DNA of 64,000 bases from Pseudoxanthomonas daejeonensis (GTDB taxonomy: Bacteria > Pseudomonadota > Gammaproteobacteria > Xanthomonadales > Xanthomonadaceae). The stretch covers positions 1 to 64,000 of the forward strand of contig NZ_PDWN01000016.1 in NCBI RefSeq assembly GCF_010093205.1. The letters are read 5' to 3'. Shown in pieces: positions 35,460 through 44,195 of the stretch; the stretch's first letter is position 1, and every line of letters starts with the position of its first letter. The translations under genes were made by a program, and so were the position numbers. The notes beneath the pieces were generated by a model. That model was given only the letters and a program-made list of their open reading frames with translations, made no database searches and was not told the DNA's origin.

Positions 35460-38150
35460 CTACACCTGCAGCGTCACGTCCATGAGCGTCGCGTCGTCCG
35501 CGTCCGGGCGGATCCGGAACCCGAGCTGCTGGCACATCGCCAGCATGGTCACGTTCTCGCGCAGGACCTGCCCTTCGACCACTTTCAGTCCAATGGTGCC
35601 GGCGTACTCGATCATGATCCGCATCAGCTGCCAGCCGATGCCGTAACCCTTCAGGTCCGAGCGCACGAGGATGCCGTACTCGCCCCGTTCGTAGTTGGCG
35701 TCGGCCAGCAGGCGCACCGCGCCGAGCATCTCGCCGTTCTCCGGGTCGATCGCCACCAGCGCGATCGAGCGCGCGTAGTCGAGCTGGGTCAGGCGGGCGA
35801 TGAATTCGTGGCTGAAATGGCGCACCGCGGAGAAAAAGCGCAGGCGCAGGTCCTCTTCGGTCACCCGCGAGAAGAACTGCAGGAACAGCGCTTCGTCCTC
35901 GGGCCGGACGGGGCGCACGAACATGCGCCGGCCGTGGGCCAGCTCGACATGGCGCTCCCATTCCTTCGGATACGGCCGGATCACGAAGCGCGAATGCCAC
36001 GGCCCCTTCTGCGCCGGGCCCGGGTGCGGTGCCACCGCGACCCTGGCGTCCACCGCGATCACGCCGTCCTTGTCGGCCAGCAGCGGATTGATGTCCAGTT
36101 CGCGCACCTGCGGGATGTCGGCCGCCAGCTGCGCGAGCTTGACCAGCACCAGCGCAACCGCGCGCTCGTCGGCGGCCGGCACGTCGCGGTAGGCCTTGAG
36201 GATGCGCGACACGCGCGTGCGCGAGATCAGGTCGTGGGCCAGGCGCAGGTCCAGCGGCGGAAGCGCCAGCGCCTTGTCGTCGATCACCTCCACCGCCGTG
36301 CCACCGCGACCGAACACCACCACCGGTCCGAACGTGGGATCGTCGGCCAGGCCGGCGATCAGCTCGCGCGCCTTGGGCCGCACGATCATCGGATGCACGG
36401 TCACGCCCTCGATCTTCGCGTCCGGCCTGAGTTCGCGCGCGCGGGCGAGGATCGCGGCGGCGGCTTCACGCACCGCAGCCTCGGTGGCCAGGTTCAGGCG
36501 CACGCCGTCAACGTCGGATTTGTGCACGATGTCGGGCGAGAGGATCTTCAGCGCGACCTGCTGGCCGGCCACCAGCGAAGGCGCGGCCGCAGCCACTGCG
36601 GCGTCAGCGTCGCGCGCCAGGGTCACCGGCGTGATCGGGATGCCGTAGGCCGCCATCAATGCGGTGACTTCCAGCGGGTCCAGCCACTGCCGTCCCTGCG
36701 CCAGCGCGCCGGCGACCACGGCCTGCGCGGCGGCGCTGTCGACCACGAAATCCTCGGGCAGGCTCGGGGGCGTCTCCATCAGCGCCTGCTGCGCCTCGCG
36801 ATGCCGGACCAGGTAGGTGTAGCCGCGCACCGCGCCGGCCTCGGTGGTGTAGGTCGGCACGCCGGCCGCTTCGAGTGACTTCAGCGCTTCGGCTTCGCGG
36901 CCCAGCCAGACCCCCAGCACCGGCTTGCCGGCACCGGGTCGCGGCCGCCGCGACAGCACCTGCGTCACCGCGTCGGCGGCCTCGCTCGAGGAGGCCAGGG
37001 CGGTAGGCACGTTCATCACCAGCACCGCGTCGTTCTCGCGGTCCGACAACAGGGCTTCGAGCGCTTCCGAGTAGCGCGATGCGTCGGCGTCGCCGACGAT
37101 GTCCACCGGATTGGAGCGCGACCAGGTCGGCGGCAGCACGCGGTCCAGGCGGCGCACGGTCGCCTCGTCCAGCGCGGCCAGGGTGCCGCCCAGGTCGACC
37201 AGCCGGTCCACCGCGAGCACGCCGATGCCGCCGCCGTTGGTCAGGATCGCCAGCCGCCGCCCCGGCGCCTGGCGCAGGTGGCCCAGGGTCTTGGCGGCGG
37301 CGAACAGTTCGTCCAGCGCCAGCACCCGCAGCAGGCCGGCGCGGCGGAAAGCGGCGTCGTAGACCGCGTCGGACCCGGCCAGCGCGCCGGTGTGCGTGGC
37401 CGCCGCCTTCGCCCCCTGCGCATGGCGGCCGGACTTGACCACCACGACGGGCTTGGCGCGCGCGGCCGCGCGGGCGGCGGACATGAACTTGCGCGCGTCG
37501 CGGATCGATTCGATGTAGAGCAGGATCGCGCGGGTCTTGGGGTCCTGCGCGAACCAGTCCAGCAGGTCGCCGAAGTCCACGTCCAGCGCATCGCCCAGCG
37601 AGACCACCGCCGAGAACCCGATCGAACGGGCCACGCCCCACTCCACCAGGCCCGAGGCGACCGCGCCGGACTGGGACACCAGCGCCAGGTCGCCCTTGAG
37701 CGGGCTGCGCGCGGCGAAGCTGACGTTGAGCCCGGCGTGCGGCGCCATCACCCCCAGGCAGTTGGGTCCGACGATGCGCAGGCCGTGCGGACGGGCGATG
37801 TCGCGCAACTGCTCCAGCAGCGACCCGGGCCCCTGGCCCAGGCCGGCGGAGACCACCACAGCCGCCCGGGCGCCGACCGCCACCGCTTCGGCGATCACCC
37901 CGGGCACGGTCGCGGCCGGGGTGGAGACCACGACCAGTTCCGGCTTGAACGGCAGGTCGGCCAGCCGAGCCACCGCAGCCAGGCCGTCGATCTGGCGGTG
38001 CTTCGGATTGACCAGGCCCACCGGCCCGGCGAAACCGGCCTCCCGGAGGTTGCGTACCACCGCGCGCCCGACCGAACGCTCGCGGGGGCTGGCCCCGACC
38101 ACGGCGACCGAACGCGGGCGGAATACCGCCTCCAGGGCATAGGTGCTCAT
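35460..38150 (-). CDS. NDP-forming acyl-CoA synthetase-like protein fused to GNAT acetyltransferase (Pat/Pka type)
   Basis: This 896-residue cytosolic protein matches the large bacterial lysine acetyltransferases (E. coli PatZ/YfiQ type), which acetylate metabolic enzymes such as acetyl-CoA synthetase. Domain order: CoA-binding (5-135, VAVVGASPRERSVGRAVV), succinyl-CoA-ligase-like (140-450), with the loop His in ATHTGALAGSD near 250 retained, an ATP-grasp part (470-690), then a GNAT domain (about 725-880) with acetyl-CoA loop RSDLKGYGIGWQLM near 840. ATG 38150 is chosen because it starts at the family N-terminus (STYALEAVFRPRSVAVVG). It diverges from ccoN over a 284-base gap. Confidence 0.92.
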   Translation of the reverse strand: MSTYALEAVFRPRSVAVVGASPRERSVGRAVVRNLREAGFAGPVGLVNPKHRQIDGLAAVARLADLPFKPELVVVSTPAATVPGVIAEAVAVGARAAVVVSAGLGQGPGSLLEQLRDIARPHGLRIVGPNCLGVMAPHAGLNVSFAARSPLKGDLALVSQSGAVASGLVEWGVARSIGFSAVVSLGDALDVDFGDLLDWFAQDPKTRAILLYIESIRDARKFMSAARAAARAKPVVVVKSGRHAQGAKAAATHTGALAGSDAVYDAAFRRAGLLRVLALDELFAAAKTLGHLRQAPGRRLAILTNGGGIGVLAVDRLVDLGGTLAALDEATVRRLDRVLPPTWSRSNPVDIVGDADASRYSEALEALLSDRENDAVLVMNVPTALASSSEAADAVTQVLSRRPRPGAGKPVLGVWLGREAEALKSLEAAGVPTYTTEAGAVRGYTYLVRHREAQQALMETPPSLPEDFVVDSAAAQAVVAGALAQGRQWLDPLEVTALMAAYGIPITPVTLARDADAAVAAAAPSLVAGQQVALKILSPDIVHKSDVDGVRLNLATEAAVREAAAAILARARELRPDAKIEGVTVHPMIVRPKARELIAGLADDPTFGPVVVFGRGGTAVEVIDDKALALPPLDLRLAHDLISRTRVSRILKAYRDVPAADERAVALVLVKLAQLAADIPQVRELDINPLLADKDGVIAVDARVAVAPHPGPAQKGPWHSRFVIRPYPKEWERHVELAHGRRMFVRPVRPEDEALFLQFFSRVTEEDLRLRFFSAVRHFSHEFIARLTQLDYARSIALVAIDPENGEMLGAVRLLADANYERGEYGILVRSDLKGYGIGWQLMRIMIEYAGTIGLKVVEGQVLRENVTMLAMCQQLGFRIRPDADDATLMDVTLQV

Positions 38151-38362
38151 CGCGTCGAACCTTCCTCGTCCATGGCGGGAACCATACAACCCGTCCGCCG
38201 GCAGGCCCACCCGGACAATGTGTCCGGTCCAATCGCCGCGGCCGGCGCGTATGCTGCCGGCCAGGGCTCACCCACTGCCAGCCGGCAGCCAGGCGGTTCT
38301 CCGTTCACGGGGCATGGCGACGGCCAGTTTCTATGGGTAACCCGGATGCCATCCGGCGCGCA

Positions 38363-38376
38363 TTGATCACGATCAA
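38363..38376 (+). promoter_or_regulatory. FNR/Anr box of the ccoNOQP promoter
   Basis: TTGATCACGATCAA is a perfect match to the FNR/Anr consensus TTGAT-N4-ATCAA. A -10-like GATGAT at 38399-38404 lies 22 bases below the box, exactly the distance expected for a class II FNR-activated promoter with the box centred at -41.5. The predicted start is near 38411, 24 bases before the ccoN ATG. This predicts induction of the cbb3 oxidase under low oxygen. Confidence 0.9.
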
Positions 38377-38434
38377 TGCCCGGATCACCCCACAGGGGGA
38401 TGATTGCCCCCGTTCAGACTGAGGATCGGGCCGC

Positions 38435-39874
38435 ATGCAAAGCGTGCAGGGGACATACAACGACAAGGTGGTGCGGCAGTTCGCGGTGATGACCGTGGTC
38501 TGGGGCATCGTGGGCATGGCCGTGGGCGTCCTCATCGCCGCCCAGCTGTACTGGCCGGCATTGAACTTCGACCTGCCGTGGCTCAGCTACGGCCGGTTGC
38601 GGCCACTGCACACCAATGCGGTGATCTTCGCCTTCGGTGGCAGCGCGCTGTTCGCCACCAGCCTGCACGTGGTCCAGCGCACCTGCCACGTGCGCCTGAT
38701 CTCCGACCGGCTGGCCGCCTTCGTGTTCTGGGGCTGGCAGCTGGTGATCCTGCTGGCGGCGATCACCCTGCCGCTGGGCCTGACCCAGGGCAAGGAGTAC
38801 GCCGAGCTGGAGTGGCCGGTCGACCTGCTGATCACGGTCGTCTGGGTGGCCTACGGGGCCCTGTTCTTCGGCACGATCGTCAAGCGCCGGGTCAAGCACA
38901 TCTACGTGGCCAACTGGTTCTATGGCGCCTACATCATCGCCATCGCCCTGCTGCACATCGTCAACAACCTGGCCATCCCGGTCGGCCTGGGCAAGTCGTA
39001 TTCGATCTACAGCGGCGCGGTCGATGCGATGGTGCAGTGGTGGTACGGCCACAATGCGGTCGGGTTCCTGCTGACCGCCGGCTTCCTCGGGATGATGTAC
39101 TACTTCGTGCCCAAGCAGGCCGGGCGGCCGATCTACTCCTACCGCCTGTCGATCGTGCACTTCTGGGCGCTGATCGCCATCTATATGTGGGCCGGCCCGC
39201 ACCACCTGCTGTACACGGCGCTTCCGGACTGGGCGCAGTCGCTGGGCATGGTGTTCTCGCTGATCCTGCTGGCCCCGTCCTGGGGCGGCGCGATCAATGG
39301 CGTGATGACCCTGTCGGGCGTCTGGTACAAGCTGCGCACCGACCCGATCCTGAAGTTCCTGATCGTGGCCATCTCGTTCTACATGATCGCCACCTTCGAG
39401 GGGCCGATGATGTCGATCAAGACGGTCAACTCGCTGTCCCACTACACCGACTGGACCGTGGGCCACGTCCACGCCGGCGCGCTGGGCTGGGTTGCGATGA
39501 TCTCGATCGGCTCGATCTATTCGCTGCTGCCCAGGCTGCTCGGCCGCGAACAGATGTACTCGATCAAGGCGATCGACCTGCACTTCTGGATGCACACCCT
39601 GGGCGTGGTGTTCTACATCGCCTCGATGTGGATCGCCGGCGTGATGCAGGGCCTGATGTGGCGCGCCACCAACGACGACGGCACGCTGACCTACAGCTTC
39701 GTCGAGGCGCTCGCCGCGACCTATCCGTACTACCTGATCCGGCTGTTCGGCGGCCTGCTGGTCCTGGCCGGCATGTTCGTGATGGCCTGGAACCTGGTGC
39801 GCACCTACCGCGCCGCCCCCGCGATCGCCGAACAGCCGCTGCTGCCGGTCGACGCTTCCCAAGTGCGCGCCTGA
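38435..39874 (+). CDS. ccoN: cbb3-type cytochrome c oxidase subunit I
   Basis: CcoN is the catalytic membrane subunit of the high-affinity terminal oxidase, carrying haem b and the haem b3-CuB centre. It has 479 residues, the usual length, and about twelve membrane helices. Haem and copper ligands are seen in [14 protein letters not shown] near 57, [21 protein letters not shown] near 235-255 and the helix with [17 protein letters not shown] near 345. The N-terminus matches CcoN proteins and the start follows the FNR-box promoter. It leads the operon ccoN-O-Q-P, with only seven bases to ccoO. Confidence 0.97.
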   Translation: MQSVQGTYNDKVVRQFAVMTVVWGIVGMAVGVLIAAQLYWPALNFDLPWLSYGRLRPLHTNAVIFAFGGSALFATSLHVVQRTCHVRLISDRLAAFVFWGWQLVILLAAITLPLGLTQGKEYAELEWPVDLLITVVWVAYGALFFGTIVKRRVKHIYVANWFYGAYIIAIALLHIVNNLAIPVGLGKSYSIYSGAVDAMVQWWYGHNAVGFLLTAGFLGMMYYFVPKQAGRPIYSYRLSIVHFWALIAIYMWAGPHHLLYTALPDWAQSLGMVFSLILLAPSWGGAINGVMTLSGVWYKLRTDPILKFLIVAISFYMIATFEGPMMSIKTVNSLSHYTDWTVGHVHAGALGWVAMISIGSIYSLLPRLLGREQMYSIKAIDLHFWMHTLGVVFYIASMWIAGVMQGLMWRATNDDGTLTYSFVEALAATYPYYLIRLFGGLLVLAGMFVMAWNLVRTYRAAPAIAEQPLLPVDASQVRA

Positions 39875-39881
39875 GGCCCCC

Positions 39882-40514
39882 ATGAGCGAACACAACCAGA
39901 ATCCGCACGAGAAGATCGAGAAGAACGTCGGCCTGATGGCCGTACTGATCGCGGTCGCCATCTCCTTCGGCGGTCTTGCCCAGATCGTGCCGCTGATGTT
40001 CCAGGCCGAAGCGATCAAGCCGCTGGAAGGCGTGGAGCCCTACCCGGCGCTGCAACTGGCCGGCCGCGACGTGTACGTACGCGAGGGCTGCTACAACTGC
40101 CACTCGCAGATGGTCCGCACCCTGCGCTTCGAGACCGAACGCTACGGCCACTACTCGCTGGCGGGCGAATCGGTCTACGACCGTCCGTTCCAGTGGGGCA
40201 GCAAGCGCACCGGGCCGGACCTGGCCCGGGTCGGTGGCCGCTACTCCGACGACTGGCATCGCGTGCACCTGATCAACCCGCGCGACGTGGTGCCGGAATC
40301 GAACATGCCCGGCTTCCCCTGGCTGCAGGAAAACAAGGTCGACGGGAAGACAGTGGCCCGACGCATGTCCGCGCTCAAGACGCTGGGCGATCCCTACACC
40401 GACGAGCAGATCGCGCAGGCCGCCGCAGACGTAGAGGGCAAGACCGAACTGGATGCGATGGTCGCCTACCTGCAGGCGCTGGGCCGGCACGCGCCGCGTG
40501 GAGGCCAGCCATGA
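39882..40514 (+). CDS. ccoO: cbb3-type cytochrome c oxidase subunit II (monohaem cytochrome c)
   Basis: This membrane-anchored monohaem subunit passes electrons to CcoN. It has 210 residues: one N-terminal helix (about 18-40), then a periplasmic domain with haem-binding CYNCH at 70-74 ([21 protein letters not shown]) and an axial-ligand region with [11 protein letters not shown] near 140. A typical CcoO is slightly over 200 residues. The 7-base gap after ccoN and the 4-base ATGA overlap with ccoQ show tight coupling. Confidence 0.97.
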   Translation: MSEHNQNPHEKIEKNVGLMAVLIAVAISFGGLAQIVPLMFQAEAIKPLEGVEPYPALQLAGRDVYVREGCYNCHSQMVRTLRFETERYGHYSLAGESVYDRPFQWGSKRTGPDLARVGGRYSDDWHRVHLINPRDVVPESNMPGFPWLQENKVDGKTVARRMSALKTLGDPYTDEQIAQAAADVEGKTELDAMVAYLQALGRHAPRGGQP

Positions 40515-40669
40515 TCGCCGGGCTGGTGACGGGGGCGCTGCTGGTGCTGTTCATCGGCGGCTGGATCTGGGCCTGGAGCCCGAAGCGCAAGCGTGCGTTC
40601 GACGAGGCGGCGCAGCTGCCGCTGGACGACGGCGACGCCGGCCTGCAAGACAAGGGGAACGTGGCATGA
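40511..40669 (+). CDS. ccoQ: cbb3-type oxidase small subunit CcoQ
   Basis: A 52-residue single-pass membrane protein that stabilises the oxidase core with CcoP. It has one N-terminal helix ([21 protein letters not shown]) followed by a basic stretch ([12 protein letters not shown]) and an acidic tail, the normal CcoQ/FixQ pattern. It overlaps ccoO by ATGA at its start and ccoP by ATGA at its end, so all three are translationally coupled. Its small size makes it easy to miss, but position, length and topology agree. Confidence 0.92.
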   Translation: MIAGLVTGALLVLFIGGWIWAWSPKRKRAFDEAAQLPLDDGDAGLQDKGNVA

Positions 40670-41604
40670 CAAGCGGATGGACCTGGTTCGTCATCGTCCT
40701 GGTGGCCATCAACATCCTCGGATGCGTGTGGCTGCTGTGGTGGACCGCGCGGCGGCGCCCGGGCGATCCCAAGCCCGAGGACACGTCCCACATCTGGGAC
40801 GGCGACATCACCGAGTACAACAAGCCGCTGCCGAAGTGGTGGATCAACCTGTTCTACCTGACCATCGTCTTCGCCATCGCCTACCTGTTCTGGTTCGGCG
40901 GCCTTGGCGGCGTGCCCAGCTACGGCGGCTGGACCTCGGTGAACGAGCACAGCAAGGAAAAAGCCATCGAGGACGCCAAGCTCGAGCAGACGTTCAAGCC
41001 CTTCGCCGGCCAGGCCATCGATGCGCTGGCGCAGGACCCGAAGGCGGTGGCCTTGGGCCGCTCGATCTTCAGCAACACCTGCGCCACCTGCCATGGCTCC
41101 TCGGGCCAGGGTGCGATCGGCTATCCGAACCTGACCGACGACATCTGGCACTGGGGCGGTTCGCCGGACCACATCCTGCAGACGGTGCTCGACGGGCGCG
41201 AGGGCATGATGCCCGAGTGGGGAACGGTGCTCACCGGCATGGGCGGCCCGGACGCGATCGACTACACCATCGCCTACGTGCGCACGCTGTCGGCGCCGGA
41301 AACGCTGCAGAACAACTACATGGCAGCGCGCGGCCGCAAGCTCTACGAGGGCGTGTGCGCGGCCTGCCACGGCATCGACGGCACCGGCAACGCGGACCTG
41401 GGCGCACCGGACCTGACCGACGCGTACTGGATGTATGGCAGCAGCCGCGAGAGCCTGTACCAGACCATCGCCCACGGCCGCCACGGCAGCATGCCGGCGC
41501 ACCGCGAGCTGCTGGGCGAAACCCGTGCACGCCTGGTCGCCGCCTACGTCTGGTCGCTGTCGCATAATGCGACCCAGACAGGGAGCCAGCAGGGCGTGAA
41601 GTGA
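40666..41604 (+). CDS. ccoP: cbb3-type cytochrome c oxidase subunit III (dihaem cytochrome c)
   Basis: CcoP is the dihaem subunit that accepts electrons for the cbb3 oxidase. It has 312 residues: two N-terminal helices (about 5-27 and 60-80), the CcoP-specific segment HIWDGDITEYNKPLPKWW between them, and two periplasmic cytochrome c domains with CATCH at 139-143 and CAACH at 231-235, each followed by an axial Met loop (GMMPEWG; GSMPAHR). The start ATG 40666 overlaps the ccoQ stop, and its stop overlaps the GTG start of the next small gene. Confidence 0.97.
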   Translation: MTSGWTWFVIVLVAINILGCVWLLWWTARRRPGDPKPEDTSHIWDGDITEYNKPLPKWWINLFYLTIVFAIAYLFWFGGLGGVPSYGGWTSVNEHSKEKAIEDAKLEQTFKPFAGQAIDALAQDPKAVALGRSIFSNTCATCHGSSGQGAIGYPNLTDDIWHWGGSPDHILQTVLDGREGMMPEWGTVLTGMGGPDAIDYTIAYVRTLSAPETLQNNYMAARGRKLYEGVCAACHGIDGTGNADLGAPDLTDAYWMYGSSRESLYQTIAHGRHGSMPAHRELLGETRARLVAAYVWSLSHNATQTGSQQGVK

Positions 41605-41897
41605 CCGATTTCAGCGAGCCGCGCTTCGACCATCCCCCACGCCCGCTCGCGCAGCGCGTGGGGGCCATCGCCTGGCCCAGCTTCTTCGCTGCCGGCGTGG
41701 CGACGATGGTGTTCTTCGCCTTCGTCGACCCGCTGGCGCTGCGCGACCTCACCTTCCCGCAGCTGCAGATCACCCGCGAGCTCGGCTATACGCTGGGCTT
41801 CTTCATGTTCTGGCTGGCGACCGCGTCGTCCAGCCTGTTCACCTGGATCCTGCTGCGTCCGTCCAGTCGCTTCAACCGGCCGTTGCCGCCGGGATAG
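41601..41897 (+). CDS. 98-residue membrane protein of the cco cluster, function unknown
   Basis: A small protein with two predicted membrane helices (about 22-42 and 60-86) joined by a short loop (LALRDLTFPQLQITRELGYT), and an N-terminal FxxPxFDHPPRP-like cytosolic segment. I do not recognise a named family, though a small protein in this position is something I would expect in related genomes. The start is GTG 41601, overlapping the ccoP stop in a GTGA arrangement, so translation is coupled to the oxidase genes. It could be an extra oxidase subunit or an assembly factor. Nothing in it binds haem or metal in an obvious way. Confidence 0.8.
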   Translation: MTDFSEPRFDHPPRPLAQRVGAIAWPSFFAAGVATMVFFAFVDPLALRDLTFPQLQITRELGYTLGFFMFWLATASSSLFTWILLRPSSRFNRPLPPG

Positions 41898-42106
41898 CCC
41901 GGGCGCGATGCGCGCCCCTGCGGCAATTTGTCGTCTGGCGCACGGCGCGGGTTTGCGGATACTGGGATGGATGCGGAGCCACGATCCGCCAGCCACGCCG
42001 CGAGCGGCCAAGCCGACACCATGAACCCGACCCGATTCCCCCGCACCGGCCAGTCCAGCCCGCCCCGCTCCTGCGCACGCGCACGGCCGCAGCCAGGACG
42101 GCAACC

Positions 42107-43666
42107 ATGAGCAAGCGCATCCCGCTGGACGTCGTCGACGACCAGGGAAACTCGTTCTACGTCAGCGAGCGCAAGGTCTATCCGCGCGACGTGTCCGGGC
42201 GCTTCAACCGCCTGCGCGTGGCCGCCGTAGTGTGGCTGCTGGGCATGTTCTACCTTTTCCCGTGGCTGCACTGGGATGGCCGCCAGGCGGTACTGTTCGA
42301 CCTGCCGGCGCGCAAGTTCTACGTGTTCGGACTGGTGTTCTGGCCGCAGGACTTCCTGTTCCTGGCCCTGCTGCTGATCATCGCGGCGATGGCGCTGTTC
42401 TTCTTCACCGCGCTGGCCGGGCGGCTGTGGTGCGGCTATGCCTGCCCGCAGACGGTGTGGACCGAAGTGTTCCTGTGGATGGAGCGCTGGACCGAGGGCG
42501 ACCGTGGCAAGCGGATGAAGCTCGATGCCGGTCCGTGGACCGGCGAGAAAGTGCTGCGCAAGGGCGGCAAGCACGCGCTGTGGGCGGTGTTCGCGTTGTG
42601 GACCGGTTTCACCTTCGTCGGCTTCTTCACCCCGATCACCGACCTGGGCGCGCGCATCGTCCCGTTCGGCTGGGGTGGCTGGGAGACTTTCTGGGTGCTG
42701 TTCTATGCGCTGGCCACCTGGGGCAACGCCGGCTTCCTGCGCGAGCAGGTGTGCAAGTACATGTGCCCGTACGCGCGCTTCCAGAGCGCGATGTTCGATC
42801 GCAACACCCTGCTGATCGCCTACGACCCGATGCGCGGCGAGCCGCGCGGCCCGCGCAAGCGTGGCCTGGCCAGCGTGCTGCAGCGCGCCCGCGGGCTGAT
42901 CGATCCGGTCGCCGCCTACGACTATGTGTTCCGGGCAAGCCGGCATCCTTCGGCGGCCGACAACCGGATCCAGGCGCACGGCACGATCAGCCTGGCCGGC
43001 GCCGGTGCGATGGCCGAGCCGCTGCCGAAATTCGCGGCCGAGGAACTGGGCGACTGCATCGACTGCACGATCTGCGTGCAGGTCTGTCCGACCGGCATCG
43101 ACATCCGCAACGGGCTGCAGTACGAGTGCATCGCCTGCGGCGCCTGCATCGACGCCTGCGACGAGGTGATGGACAAGGTGGGCTACCCGCGTGGCCTGAT
43201 CCGCTATTCGACCCAGAACGCGATCGACGGCAAGTCCACCCGCGTGCTGCGCCCGCGCATCCTCGTCTACGGGTTGCTGCTGCTGGGCCTGTGCGGCGCC
43301 TGGGCCTGGGGCGTGACCCATCGCAGCGAACTGATCGCCGAAGTGTTGCGCGACCGCAATGCGCTGTATCGCGAGGCCGCCGACGGCCACGTCGAGAACG
43401 ACTACACGCTCAAGCTGATCAACAAGAGCCAGGAAGCGCGCCGCTACCGCATCACCCTGGAGAGCGCCGGAGGGGCCGGCGCCAGCCTGCGCCTGTCCGG
43501 CCCATCGATGGTCGAAGCCGGTCCCGAGCAGGTCTTGCCGGTCACCTTGAGCGTCGCCGCCGATCCAGGCATCGGCGGTCGCCACGAGATCCGCTTCGTC
43601 GTCGAAAGCGAGGACGGTCGCGAGCGGCGCACCATCGACAGCAGTTTCTTCGGACCCACCCCATGA
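42107..43666 (+). CDS. ccoG: cytochrome oxidase accessory Fe-S protein CcoG
   Basis: CcoG (RdxA/FixG) is a membrane Fe-S protein, implicated in reducing copper for cbb3 oxidase assembly. The 519 residues contain about five membrane helices, a polyferredoxin-like core with GYACPQTVW near 112 and KYMCPYARFQSAMFD near 222, and a bacterial ferredoxin domain with two clusters near 305-345 (CIDCTICVQVCPTG; CIACGACIDACDEV). The C-terminal periplasmic domain is an immunoglobulin-like fold. A 209-base gap separates it from the preceding gene and contains the hairpin GGGCGCG/CGCGCCC at 41901-41917; a separate promoter is possible. Its stop overlaps the fixH start. Confidence 0.96.
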   Translation: MSKRIPLDVVDDQGNSFYVSERKVYPRDVSGRFNRLRVAAVVWLLGMFYLFPWLHWDGRQAVLFDLPARKFYVFGLVFWPQDFLFLALLLIIAAMALFFFTALAGRLWCGYACPQTVWTEVFLWMERWTEGDRGKRMKLDAGPWTGEKVLRKGGKHALWAVFALWTGFTFVGFFTPITDLGARIVPFGWGGWETFWVLFYALATWGNAGFLREQVCKYMCPYARFQSAMFDRNTLLIAYDPMRGEPRGPRKRGLASVLQRARGLIDPVAAYDYVFRASRHPSAADNRIQAHGTISLAGAGAMAEPLPKFAAEELGDCIDCTICVQVCPTGIDIRNGLQYECIACGACIDACDEVMDKVGYPRGLIRYSTQNAIDGKSTRVLRPRILVYGLLLLGLCGAWAWGVTHRSELIAEVLRDRNALYREAADGHVENDYTLKLINKSQEARRYRITLESAGGAGASLRLSGPSMVEAGPEQVLPVTLSVAADPGIGGRHEIRFVVESEDGRERRTIDSSFFGPTP

Positions 43667-44190
43667 ACGATTCGCCCGAAACCCGAGCCTCCACGTGGCG
43701 CAACCCGGTGATGTGGCTGGTGGTCGGCCTGCCGCTGCTGTCGATCGTCGCCGGCGTGGGCCTGCTGGTGATCGCCACGCGCACCGGCGGCGCCGATGCG
43801 GTCAACGACCCGGTGCGCCGCGTGGCGCAGATCCAGACCACCGACCTGGGCCCGGACGCGGAGGCGGGCAAGCGCGGCCTCAGCGCGGTGCTGCGGGTGG
43901 AGGACGGCATCGTCGAGGTGTTGCCGGCTACCGGTGATTTCGTGCGTGGCCAGCCGCTGCGCCTGGTGCTCGAGCATCCGGCCCGCAAGGCCGAGGACCT
44001 GCACCTGGAACTGGTGCCGGAAGGGCCGGGCTGGCGCCTGCAGCAGGCGGTCGATCCACAGCACGACTGGGTGGTGCAGCTGCAGGCCGCCGACGGCAGC
44101 TGGCGCCTGCACGGACGCCTGCCCAAACAGCAGCACGCCGCACGCCTGGCGCCCTCGCTGGGCACGCCCTCGCCCGACGCGAGCGGCTGA
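43663..44190 (+). CDS. fixH: FixH/CcoH-family assembly protein
   Basis: A 175-residue protein with one N-terminal membrane helix (about 14-37, VMWLVVGLPLLSIVAGVGLL) and a periplasmic domain (VLRVEDGIVEVLPATG, then LRLVLEHPARKAEDLHLEL). It belongs by position and topology to FixH/CcoH, needed for stable cbb3 oxidase assembly and linked to the copper ATPase CcoI. It overlaps ccoG by ATGA and is followed after five bases by ccoI. The sequence is divergent from the best-known FixH proteins, so the name rests partly on context. Confidence 0.85.
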   Translation: MNDSPETRASTWRNPVMWLVVGLPLLSIVAGVGLLVIATRTGGADAVNDPVRRVAQIQTTDLGPDAEAGKRGLSAVLRVEDGIVEVLPATGDFVRGQPLRLVLEHPARKAEDLHLELVPEGPGWRLQQAVDPQHDWVVQLQAADGSWRLHGRLPKQQHAARLAPSLGTPSPDASG

Positions 44191-44195
44191 GCAGC

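Noticed and set aside
41898-42106. Extra gene or second FNR promoter before ccoG
   Set aside because: No coding frame with a ribosome site and no TTGAT-N4-ATCAA match was seen; only a small GC-rich hairpin at 41901-41917.
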